Below the pieces are notes generated by a model that saw only the letters and a program-made list of their open reading frames with translations, was not told the origin of the DNA and searched no databases. A stretch of DNA of 61,831 bases from NCBI GenBank assembly GCA_043810515.1, contig JBDRNZ010000005.1:1-61831 (forward strand), given 5' to 3'. Shown in pieces: positions 43,374 through 50,674 of this stretch. The position numbers and the translations under genes are program-made. The DNA comes from WJKQ01 sp043810515 (GTDB lineage: Bacteria; Patescibacteriota; Gracilibacteria; UBA1369; LOWO2-01-FULL-3). Every line of letters begins with the position of its first letter. Position 1 is the first letter of the stretch.

Positions 43374-44318
43374 TTACGATGCTATTGCGCCTATCTGGGC
43401 AAGTTTGTCGGAAAGCACCGTGCTTACAAGCGCGAATGCCCCGTAAATTATTACTATTCCAAGGATTGTCGCGAATATCAGTCTTTTTGCTTTGTTCATT
43501 TTCTCCTCCTCGCCTCCCGCGGTTGCGTACATAATCGCGCCTCCGAGCAGAACTAAAACCGCAATAGGACCGAGAAAGCTGACTACGAGATTTGTAATTC
43601 CGGCTATCTGTTCCGCGCCGGCTTTCGCGTCGACTCCGGGATGCACGCCCGTTATTCCGGAATAAACGTCTTTGTCGACTTTGTAGAAAACGTTTTTAAT
43701 GAATATTTCACCCACGTAAAGGAGCAGGAGCCCACCAATACTGTAAAAAATATTTTTTTTGGATTTCGAAGTTTCTTCTTCATTCCCTCCGGAAGTCACA
43801 AGTTTTATTCCTGATCTTATGAGCATGACAACCGCATAAGTTCCTATAACATATTTGATGAATGTCATTACTATTTCCACTTCCTTGTCGAAAAGATGCA
43901 CCCTGTTCAAAATCTCCTGAGGACTTCCCAAAAGCGTTCCGGATTCCATTCCAAAAATTCTAGCTATATCCTGAGACATGCTTATAAGAACAAAAGCGAT
44001 CAGAGCATAAACGATTCCACGTCTTGCCTTTGAGATATCCTCCTCATCTCCACTGGCCATCAGCAGTTTTAAACCGAGGAGGCTTATATAAACTATTCCA
44101 ATTACGCCGGCCAGCACTTTTACGTAGCTCAGACCACCAAGCACGAGCTGTTTTACGGTGTCCTGTCCACTTCCGGAAGGCGGATGCGGAATGTCTGCGG
44201 ACTCGTAAACGCCCGGTGAAATCGGCAAATATTGCGCGAAGGCAGCCAGACGGCTGAATATCACCATCAGTGCTGTGACAAAAAGAAATTCCAGTAGGGC
44301 CGGTAGATATTTTTTCAT
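43374..44318 (-). CDS. Triple T4SS_pilin/TrbC-VirB2-like membrane protein (I)
   Basis: The protein has 314 residues. A signal peptide (about 1-29, ending FAQ) precedes three tandem two-TM modules, with hinges LMASGDEEDISKARRG, VTSGGNEEETSKSKKN and ATAGGEEEKMNKAKRL. The outermost module of this protein and of its downstream paralogue both end GAFALVxTxL, as does the single module of the giant PKD protein. It is the first gene of the surface run, behind a promoter at 44342-44370. No T4SS ATPase or channel gene is in the window, so true secretion is unproven. Confidence 0.85.
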   Translation of the reverse strand: MKKYLPALLEFLFVTALMVIFSRLAAFAQYLPISPGVYESADIPHPPSGSGQDTVKQLVLGGLSYVKVLAGVIGIVYISLLGLKLLMASGDEEDISKARRGIVYALIAFVLISMSQDIARIFGMESGTLLGSPQEILNRVHLFDKEVEIVMTFIKYVIGTYAVVMLIRSGIKLVTSGGNEEETSKSKKNIFYSIGGLLLLYVGEIFIKNVFYKVDKDVYSGITGVHPGVDAKAGAEQIAGITNLVVSFLGPIAVLVLLGGAIMYATAGGEEEKMNKAKRLIFATILGIVIIYGAFALVSTVLSDKLAQIGAIAS

Positions 44319-44341
44319 TTTGTTTTTATTTTCGTTTGTTT

Positions 44342-44370
44342 ATTTTACCATATTTTCGGGTTTTTTACAA
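44342..44370 (-). promoter_or_regulatory. Promoter of the pilin-module operon
   Basis: On the minus strand, TTGTAA (44370-44365) and TAAAAT (44347-44342) with a 17-base spacer lie 23 bases before the ATG at 44318. It is divergent from the secE promoter at 44387. Confidence 0.65.
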
Positions 44371-44386
44371 TCATCAAAAGATGAAC

Positions 44387-44415
44387 TTGTTTTTCCGGCC
44401 GGGTGGTGTTATATT
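44387..44415 (+). promoter_or_regulatory. Promoter of secE-nusG
   Basis: TTGTTT (44387-44392) and TATATT (44410-44415) are separated by 17 bases, giving a short leader to the secE ATG at 44458. A second -10-like TACATT six bases before the ATG is weaker. Confidence 0.55.
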
Positions 44416-44457
44416 TTTCCCGCCTGAGGAACCAGCTTTTTAAACTTACATTAAACG

Positions 44458-44826
44458 ATGATTAAAGAATACCTAAAAAACAGCTTTGAAGAATTAACAA
44501 AAGTAACCTGGCCAACAAAAAACCAGGCAGTAAGACTGACTATAATTGTACTTATTTTTTGTGTAGCTACTGCGCTATTTCTCGGGGCCATGGATTATAT
44601 TTTCAATCGCGGTTACAATTACCTGCTTAGCATAGCTCCGCCGAACGCGCCGGCTGTGGTGGATTTTTCCGATCCCAACGGACTTCCCGCCGGTATTGAT
44701 ATAACCACGGAAAGTTCGCCGGATTTAAATATTACGGTTGACGGCGCGGAAACTTCTCCCATTGACGCAGCTCCGGCTGATGGCACGGCCGACAGTTCGG
44801 CCGACAGTACAGCTGATGGACAGTAA
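44458..44826 (+). CDS. secE: Preprotein translocase subunit SecE with acidic tail
   Basis: The protein has 122 residues. The N-terminal half is SecE: the amphipathic FEELTKVTWPTKNQAVRLT motif and one TM helix (IIVLIFCVATALFLGAMDYIF). The other half (about 65-122) is an unusual Asp/Ser/Thr/Ala-rich acidic tail (ADGTADSSADSTADGQ) that typical single-TM SecE proteins of about 60-70 residues lack. SecE clamps SecY in the translocon. The place before nusG is the usual one. Confidence 0.93.
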   Translation: MIKEYLKNSFEELTKVTWPTKNQAVRLTIIVLIFCVATALFLGAMDYIFNRGYNYLLSIAPPNAPAVVDFSDPNGLPAGIDITTESSPDLNITVDGAETSPIDAAPADGTADSSADSTADGQ

Positions 44827-44855
44827 AATTATCAAAAAGATAAACCAAGATTCGA

Positions 44856-45401
44856 ATGGCACGACAAGCTGAAGGAACAGGAAGACACTGGTACGTGGTT
44901 CATACCTACTCGGGGTATGAGGATGCCGTGCGTGAAGCCCTTCAGCAGCGTATTGAATCTTTGGGAATGCAGGATATGATCTTTGAAGTTGTCGTTCCAA
45001 AAGAAACGCAGATCGTTATCAAAAAAGGCGAGCCTGTTACCGAAGAAAAGAGGATTTTCCCGGGATATGTACTTGTTGACATGATCGTTACGGATGACAG
45101 CTGGTATGTTGTGCGAAATACGCCGAATGTTACTGGATTTGTAGGATCGGGAACCATTCCGGTGCCGGTTTCTCCGGAGGAATGGAAAGTTATTAAGAGG
45201 CATATGGGGCAGGCCGAGCCTAAATTTAAAATTGATTTCAGTCTTAACGACAACGTTATCGTGCTTGACGGACCTTTTGCGAATTACGAAGGGATTATCA
45301 ACACAATTGATGAGGAAAAAGGTAAGGTTAAAGTGCTTATAACAATCTTCGGACGCGAAACTCCGGTTGAGCTTGATTTTACGCAGGTGAAGAAAAAATA
45401 A
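44856..45401 (+). CDS. nusG: Transcription termination/antitermination factor NusG
   Basis: The protein has 181 residues with the NGN domain (HWYVVHTYSGYEDAVREAL, IFPGYVLVDMIVTDDSWYVVRNTPNVTGFVG) and the C-terminal KOW (DNVIVLDGPFANYEGIINTID). It binds RNA polymerase and couples to Rho or S10. It lies between secE and, after one extra gene, rplK, as in the conserved secE-nusG-L11 block. Confidence 0.97.
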   Translation: MARQAEGTGRHWYVVHTYSGYEDAVREALQQRIESLGMQDMIFEVVVPKETQIVIKKGEPVTEEKRIFPGYVLVDMIVTDDSWYVVRNTPNVTGFVGSGTIPVPVSPEEWKVIKRHMGQAEPKFKIDFSLNDNVIVLDGPFANYEGIINTIDEEKGKVKVLITIFGRETPVELDFTQVKKK

Positions 45402-45475
45402 TTTCTGTTCTTGCATTTTGCGGTTAATTCTCTTAATCTGGTAGGGATTTGAAGTTTTTTGTTTCCCTCATTCCC

Positions 45476-46327
45476 ATGCGCAAATTCACGGTATTTACAG
45501 TTATTCTTACAATAATCATTGTTGTTATTGCCGCAGAATTTTTTGTGAACGACTACCTGCCACGTCTTAACGGGACGGCCAGCGACGATGCTTCAATGGA
45601 GCTGACTCTGCCGGCAACATTGGATGTGACAAAAGGTCTGCCGGACATCGCCGGAAGCATGCAGACAAATGTTTTGGGGGCCGATATTGATTATAGTAAA
45701 ATTTCCGAGGACGACATGCCAGCCGTGACGGATGAAAGTTCGGCTGCTCTTCCTGACTTTGGCGATCTGAACAGTAATGAATTATTGCCCGTACCAGGCG
45801 ACATTTCCGGAACATCTCCCACCTACCCTGATTTCGCCGCTAGCACAAGCGATATTCAGGATTTTGAAAGTGAAAATTATGTAGCCTCCCCGCAAAACGT
45901 TTTTATTCGCGATGATCAGATAAAAAGCGCGGGCTTTGTCGGAGCGTACCTTGAAAATGAGTCGTATGACGGATTTTTATACAAGACGATTTACACAGAT
46001 GATATTTATGATGTCGAGGTTACAAAAACCACGATCAGAACCGCGGATGAGCTTCTGGCAAAAGTTTACGTTTTTCAGATAGGCGTGATGACTGCCATAA
46101 ATGAGGTGTATGAAGTTTTGAAAATGAGAGCGTCGCAGGGGCTGGACTCGGAGGTCAACGAAACAAGTGAATTCGGCGTCGGCAGTTTTTACATAAACGA
46201 TGACAGAAGGCCGAATGTCGCTTTTCTTACAGTAAGAATCGGCTCTTTAATCTACGGTTTTTCATATCCGAAGGAATATCATTCGCAGATAAAAAATCTT
46301 ATAACTTTGCTTGATCTGGAATTTTAA
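45476..46327 (+). CDS. Membrane-anchored protein between nusG and rplK
   Basis: The protein has 283 residues from ATG 45476. One N-terminal TM anchor (FTVFTVILTIIIVVIAAEFF) is followed by an acidic Pro/Ser/Asp linker (about 35-145) and a compact α/β domain (about 145-283, YDGFLYKTIYTDDIYDVEVTKTTIR). A TTG at 45449 is an alternative start. It interrupts the normally tight nusG-rplK order. No family is recognised; its outer-face location is inferred from the anchor. Confidence 0.75.
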   Translation: MRKFTVFTVILTIIIVVIAAEFFVNDYLPRLNGTASDDASMELTLPATLDVTKGLPDIAGSMQTNVLGADIDYSKISEDDMPAVTDESSAALPDFGDLNSNELLPVPGDISGTSPTYPDFAASTSDIQDFESENYVASPQNVFIRDDQIKSAGFVGAYLENESYDGFLYKTIYTDDIYDVEVTKTTIRTADELLAKVYVFQIGVMTAINEVYEVLKMRASQGLDSEVNETSEFGVGSFYINDDRRPNVAFLTVRIGSLIYGFSYPKEYHSQIKNLITLLDLEF

Positions 46328-46338
46328 AAGTGGTGGTG

Positions 46339-46366
46339 TTGACTTTTACCTGGAAATAAATAAAAT
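46339..46366 (+). promoter_or_regulatory. Promoter of rplK-rplA
   Basis: TTGACT (46339-46344) and TAAAAT (46361-46366) with a 16-base spacer lie about 50 bases before the rplK ATG. The leader is long enough for L1 feedback control, but I could not identify an L1-binding fold in it. Confidence 0.6.
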
Positions 46367-46416
46367 GTGTCCGTTACGCGCTCTGGAAAAATTCTAGATT
46401 TTTAATTCAAAAAAAA

Positions 46417-46842
46417 ATGGCAAAAGCACTTTTGACAGTAATAAAGCTGCAGGTGCCGGCAGGCAAGGCAAATCCTGCTCCACCGGTAGGTACAGCACTT
46501 GGTCCGCACGGAGTAAACATTCAGGATTTCTGCACCAAATTCAACAATCAAACAAAAGAAATGGGAGATACGATTGTTCCGCTTGAAATAAGCGTTTTTG
46601 ATGACAGAAGTTTTACGTTTATAATGAAAAGCCCGCCAGCGGCGGTTCTGATAAAAAAAGCTCTGAAGCTGGGAAAAGGCTCTGCAATTCCGCATAAAGA
46701 CAAGGTCGGAACGATCACGAGAGCTCAGCTTGAAGAGATCGCGAAAGTAAAAATGGAGGATTTGAGCGCCAATGATATTGACGCGGCTGTAAAAATCATC
46801 GCCGGAACGGCAAGAAGCATGGGCGTAAAAGTCGAAGGCTAA
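46417..46842 (+). CDS. rplK: 50S ribosomal protein L11
   Basis: The protein has 141 residues, the normal length. It starts VIKLQVPAGKANPAPPVGTALGPHGVNIQDFC and ends IAGTARSMGVKVEG, both L11 hallmarks. L11 forms the GTPase-associated centre with 23S rRNA. Confidence 0.98.
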   Translation: MAKALLTVIKLQVPAGKANPAPPVGTALGPHGVNIQDFCTKFNNQTKEMGDTIVPLEISVFDDRSFTFIMKSPPAAVLIKKALKLGKGSAIPHKDKVGTITRAQLEEIAKVKMEDLSANDIDAAVKIIAGTARSMGVKVEG

Positions 46843-46855
46843 TTTAATTCGTGGG

Positions 46856-46874
46856 ACCCCGCCAAGGCGGGGGT
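46856..46874 (+). repeat. CCCCGCC-AA-GGCGGGG hairpin between rplK and rplA
   Basis: A perfect 7-bp GC-rich stem with an AA loop lies in the short rplK-rplA gap. A sister hairpin, CCCCGCC-CT-GGCGGGG, forms the anticodon arm of the tRNA-Gln fragment at 9671. It could be a REP-like element or attenuator between two normally coupled genes. Confidence 0.65.
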
Positions 46875-46898
46875 TTGCACCACTTAACAATTACAATT

Positions 46899-47603
46899 AT
46901 GGAGAAAAAACGCGGCAAAAAATACAATGAGGCAAAAAAACTCATTGAAAAAGACCTCTACACTCTCGACGAGGCGGTTTCTATTCTCAAGAAAACTTCC
47001 ACTACAAAATTTGACGCGAGCTGTGAAGCGCATTTCAGTCTCGGTGTCGATCCGGCCCAGGCCGACCAGAATGTTCGTACAAGCACCGAACTTCCTCATG
47101 GAACAGGAAAAGACGTTCGTGTCGTTGCTTTTGTCGGCGATGACAAAGTGAAGGAAGCTACAGCCGCCGGCGCAAGCGAGGCCGGAACCGAAGGGCTTAT
47201 CGCTAAAATCGAAAAAGGCTGGCTGGATTTCGATATTGCAGTCGCTACTCCGGATCAGATGAAATCTCTCGGAAAAATCGCAAAAATTCTCGGACAAAAA
47301 AGGCTCATGCCAAATCCAAAATCCGGAACTGTGACTCCCGATGTTGGCAAAGCAATCGAGGCTTTGAAAAAAGGAAAAGTCGAACTGAGAATTGATAAGG
47401 AAGGAAATCTGCACAATATTTTCGGAAAGGTTTCTTTTGATGAAGCCAAACTGAAAGAAAATCTCGCGGCGCTTCTAAAAACCGTGATTGACGCGAAACC
47501 GTCAAGCACCAAAGGAAATTATATAAAGAGCATAACAATAGCAACGACCATGGGGCCGGGCGTGCATATTGATGTAAATTCCGCGATGAGCGAGGTTAAG
47601 TAG
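46899..47603 (+). CDS. rplA: 50S ribosomal protein L1
   Basis: The protein has 234 residues from ATG 46899; an earlier in-frame start (46851) would translate the hairpin and is rejected. Family motifs are FDASCEAHFSLGVDP, LMPNPKSGTVTPDV, and KGNYIKSITIATTMGPG. L1 binds the L1 stalk of 23S rRNA and often regulates its own operon. rplJ, rplL and rpoB do not follow; a convergent DUF1385 gene overlaps the 3' end by 8 bases. Confidence 0.98.
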   Translation: MEKKRGKKYNEAKKLIEKDLYTLDEAVSILKKTSTTKFDASCEAHFSLGVDPAQADQNVRTSTELPHGTGKDVRVVAFVGDDKVKEATAAGASEAGTEGLIAKIEKGWLDFDIAVATPDQMKSLGKIAKILGQKRLMPNPKSGTVTPDVGKAIEALKKGKVELRIDKEGNLHNIFGKVSFDEAKLKENLAALLKTVIDAKPSSTKGNYIKSITIATTMGPGVHIDVNSAMSEVK

Positions 47604-48603
47604 AGCTTTTTGAACTTTCTTTTTCCATGACTAGGGCTTCTTTTAGCGAAGCAAGGCCGACTTCGAGCTGGGAGGAGTCAGGTTCTTTAGTAGTCAAGCG
47701 CTGAAACCAGAGGCCGGGAGCTATAAGCGCGCCGACGAAATTATTACCGGCGTGTTTCGCGCTTATTTTTAGATATTCATATGAAATTCCAGCAATAACC
47801 GGAAGAAAAGCAAGTCTGAGTGAAAGATTTATCCAGAAATTTTCCTGTTTCGGAACAAAAGTGTATACGATGATGCTTATTACAAAAACAATAAGTATAA
47901 AACTCGTGCCGCATCTCGGATGAAAACGAGACTGCGGGGCGGCGTGTTCAGTATCGAGCGGCTGTTTATTTTCATAAGTAAAAATGGATTTGTGCTCCGC
48001 GCCGTGATACTGAAAAACTCTTTTGAAGCTCGGGATCAGCGACAGAAGAAATATGTAAAGCAGAAAAATGGAAATTTTTAACGCTCCGTCTATCAGATTG
48101 AAAACGATATAGTGCTGCTGAATGTACCCGCTTCCGTTCTCCAGAAGAGTCGTGGTCCAGAGCGGGACAAATTTGAAAAGAAAAATGCTGAAAGCTATCG
48201 CGATTATAAATGAAAGAATGAATGTCACAGTTTCAAAAATTTTCATGCCGGAGGTTTTGTCTTCTTTCTTGACCGGTTCCTCCTCAACCGATTCGTTCGC
48301 GGAATAATTTATGGCTTTCGCGCCGACCGCCATCATTTCAAAAAGATTTATAACTCCGCGGATAATCGGAATGTTCAGATATTTTTTTCTTTGAGTTAAT
48401 GACTTGTAAGGTTTTTTGTCCAGTATGATTTTTCCGCTTTTTTTTCTGACCGCTACGGTTATGTGATTCGGCGATCTCATCATTACGCCTTCAATAACAG
48501 CCTGTCCGCCGACCGCGAAATCTATTTTTTTGTCGGAATTTTCGTCCAGTTCCGCCGTGAGCAGGTTTAATATCTGTAAATGTATTATTTTGATCAGCTG
48601 CAT
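47596..48603 (-). CDS. DUF1385-family membrane protein
   Basis: The protein has 335 residues. The family signature GGQAVIEGVMMRSPNHI lies near residue 32, followed by IPIIRGVINLFEMM. Four to five TM helices cover about 125-260, with GAEHKSIFTYE and FHPRCGTSFILIV between them. DUF1385 proteins are widespread and their role is unknown. The sequence is complete and ordinary in length. Confidence 0.92.
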   Translation of the reverse strand: MQLIKIIHLQILNLLTAELDENSDKKIDFAVGGQAVIEGVMMRSPNHITVAVRKKSGKIILDKKPYKSLTQRKKYLNIPIIRGVINLFEMMAVGAKAINYSANESVEEEPVKKEDKTSGMKIFETVTFILSFIIAIAFSIFLFKFVPLWTTTLLENGSGYIQQHYIVFNLIDGALKISIFLLYIFLLSLIPSFKRVFQYHGAEHKSIFTYENKQPLDTEHAAPQSRFHPRCGTSFILIVFVISIIVYTFVPKQENFWINLSLRLAFLPVIAGISYEYLKISAKHAGNNFVGALIAPGLWFQRLTTKEPDSSQLEVGLASLKEALVMEKESSKSST

Positions 48604-48674
48604 AAATATTTGTGTTGTGAGTGAGCGCGATATAATTTATCCTATATCCGCCGACAAATAAAGGCCTTAAGATT

Positions 48675-49115
48675 ATGAAAGTTCGCATAAAACGCATAGA
48701 CGAGAGCATTCCGCTTCCAATTTATGAAACCGGGGGGGCTGTCGGTTTTGATATCAGCGCGCGGGAAAGTTTCGAGATTCCGCCAAAAGAAATTTCAATG
48801 ATTCCATCAAATCTGATCGTCGAAGTGCCTGAAAAATATATGCTCGTAGTCGCTTCCAGAAGTAGTACGCCTTCAAAAAAAGGACTTACTCCGCCGCACG
48901 GTTTCGGGATTATTGATCACGATTATTGCGGGAGCGAGGATGAGATAAAAGTTCTTGTTTACAATTTTACCGATAAACCGGTTTCCATTCAAAAAGGAGA
49001 AAAAATCGCGCAGGGCGTGTTTGTGAGAGTTGATAAATTTGAATGGGAGGAGGTTGATGAAATGCAAAACAGGACACGCGGAGGATTTGGCAGTACCGGA
49101 GGTTATGGTAAATAA
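48675..49115 (+). CDS. dut: Deoxyuridine 5'-triphosphatase (trimeric dUTPase)
   Basis: The protein has 146 residues with all five dUTPase motifs: GAVGFDISA, ASRSSTPSKKG, GIIDHDYCGSEDEIKV, GEKIAQGVF and the C-terminal RGGFGSTGGYGK that closes the active site. Motif 3 has a three-residue insertion (SED) relative to the usual DYRGEI. It makes dUMP from dUTP, the substrate route to dTTP. The dTMP-kinase-like gene follows 17 bases later, so they form a pyrimidine pair. Confidence 0.93.
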   Translation: MKVRIKRIDESIPLPIYETGGAVGFDISARESFEIPPKEISMIPSNLIVEVPEKYMLVVASRSSTPSKKGLTPPHGFGIIDHDYCGSEDEIKVLVYNFTDKPVSIQKGEKIAQGVFVRVDKFEWEEVDEMQNRTRGGFGSTGGYGK

Positions 49116-49132
49116 AAATTTATATTTTTAAA

Positions 49133-49738
49133 ATGCAAAAAGGGAAATTTATTACAATTTACGGGATAAACAATATCGGCAAGACCACGCACTCCAGGCG
49201 TCTCGTGGAAAGGCTTGAGAGTGAAGGATACAAGGCGCATTACGTGAAATATCCGGTTTATGATATTGAGCCGAGCGGGAGTTTTATAAACGGAATTTTG
49301 CGCGGACATGAGGAGCAGAAAATTTCCGAGGACGAACTGCAGATGTGGTATGTGATAAACCGCTATCAATTCCAGCCGGAGCTTTTGCGGCTTATTGAGG
49401 AAGGATATATTGTCGTGGCGGAAGATTATTCGGGAACAGGAATTGCGTGGGGAACCGCAAAGGGTCTTGAAGAGGAGTGGGTTGAAATTATAAATTCAAA
49501 AGTTCTCAAAGAGGATCTGGCAATTTTGATGGAGGGAAAAAGGGACGTTTCGGCAGTGGAGGAAAAACATGTTCATGAACAGAATGAGGAGCTTATAAAA
49601 AAATGCGAGCAAATTCATTCCCATCTCGCTGATAAATACGGCTGGAAACGAGTAAAGGTAAGAGAAAAAATCGAGGACACGGCCGAGGATTTATGGGCGG
49701 CTGTCAAAGAATCTCTGGTTGACGTTCCAAAAAAGTGA
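49133..49738 (+). CDS. Thymidylate-kinase-like P-loop kinase
   Basis: The protein has 201 residues. The P-loop GINNIGKTT opens the sequence, and the family's Arg-containing stretch appears as NRYQF; the DRYxxSxxAYQ motif is replaced by EDYSGTGIAWG. The family phosphorylates dTMP to dTDP. Changed motifs leave doubt whether dTMP is the true substrate, but its place after dut supports it. Length is normal for Tmk. Confidence 0.8.
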   Translation: MQKGKFITIYGINNIGKTTHSRRLVERLESEGYKAHYVKYPVYDIEPSGSFINGILRGHEEQKISEDELQMWYVINRYQFQPELLRLIEEGYIVVAEDYSGTGIAWGTAKGLEEEWVEIINSKVLKEDLAILMEGKRDVSAVEEKHVHEQNEELIKKCEQIHSHLADKYGWKRVKVREKIEDTAEDLWAAVKESLVDVPKK

Positions 49739-49754
49739 AGTTAATATGAAATTG

Positions 49755-49792
49755 CTTTTCAGTTAAGGCAACTGGAAAGTTTTTATTTTTTT
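49755..49792 (+). terminator. Intrinsic terminator after the dut-tmk pair
   Basis: A ten-base stem (CTTTTCAGTT with AACTGGAAAG, one G-U pair) closes a five-base loop and is followed by a long T-run. It separates the pyrimidine pair from folD. Confidence 0.8.
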
Positions 49793-49803
49793 CATTACTT
49801 TCC

Positions 49804-50664
49804 ATGACGCTGCTGGATGGACGCAAAGTATCAAAGGAAATGCTTCTGAAACTGCAAAGTGAGGTAAACAGACTGCACGCGGAACATATCCATCCAAAAC
49901 TCGCCGTCATACTTGTCGGGAAAGATCCCGCTTCTGTGTCTTATATAAAGCAGAAACAAAAAGCCTGCGACATGACCGGCATAGAATGGGAACAGTTTGA
50001 TTACGACACCGATGTAACGACAGATGAGCTTATTGGGAAAATTCATGAACTGAATGAGGATGAATCTATTCACGGAATTTTAGTGCAGCTTCCCCTCCCT
50101 CGCGGAGTTTACGTGCCGGATGTTATCCGCGCCATTGAGCCAAAAAAAGACGTGGACGGATTTACGGCTTATAATCTTGGAAAGATGTTTCTGAGTATGG
50201 AATTTGAGCATCTTGCGCCGTGCACTCCGAGAGGCGTTATACGGCTTCTTGAACATTATAAAATTCCGATTGAAGGACGCGAGGCCGTGGTGGTCGGACA
50301 CAGTAATATTGTCGGAAAACCGCTCGCGATGATGCTTCTAAACCGCAATGCAACCGTGATGGTCTGCCATATTCACACAAAAGATCTCGCGGCTCATACG
50401 AAAAACGCCGACATTTTGTGCGTCGCGGTCGGAAAGCCGGACCTCATAAAGGCTGATATGGTAAAGGAGGGAGCCACCGTGATTGATATCGGCATCAACC
50501 GGCTTGATAACGGAGAACTTGTCGGAGACGTGGATTTTGATGAAGTCGCTGAAAAGGCCGGATTTATAACGCCGGTGCCGGGCGGCATCGGGCCGATGAC
50601 TGTCGCGTGTCTTATGGAAAATACAGTAACCGCCGCGAAGCGGCTGAATAATATAATCAATTAA
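49804..50664 (+). CDS. folD: Methylenetetrahydrofolate dehydrogenase/cyclohydrolase
   Basis: The protein has 286 residues. Motifs are VGKDPASVSYIKQKQKACD with the catalytic Lys, GILVQLPLPRG, PKKDVDGF, PCTPRGVIRLL and VVGHSNIVGKPLA. FolD interconverts methylene-, methenyl- and formyl-THF, supplying formyl groups for purine synthesis. purF starts 10 bases later and purD follows, so these genes form a purine/one-carbon operon. Confidence 0.97.
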   Translation: MTLLDGRKVSKEMLLKLQSEVNRLHAEHIHPKLAVILVGKDPASVSYIKQKQKACDMTGIEWEQFDYDTDVTTDELIGKIHELNEDESIHGILVQLPLPRGVYVPDVIRAIEPKKDVDGFTAYNLGKMFLSMEFEHLAPCTPRGVIRLLEHYKIPIEGREAVVVGHSNIVGKPLAMMLLNRNATVMVCHIHTKDLAAHTKNADILCVAVGKPDLIKADMVKEGATVIDIGINRLDNGELVGDVDFDEVAEKAGFITPVPGGIGPMTVACLMENTVTAAKRLNNIIN

Positions 50665-50674
50665 CAAAAAAATT

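Noticed and set aside
28644..44318. Complete type IV secretion system
   Set aside because: No VirB4, VirB6, VirB8-10, VirB11 or coupling protein is present in the window; only pilin-like modules.
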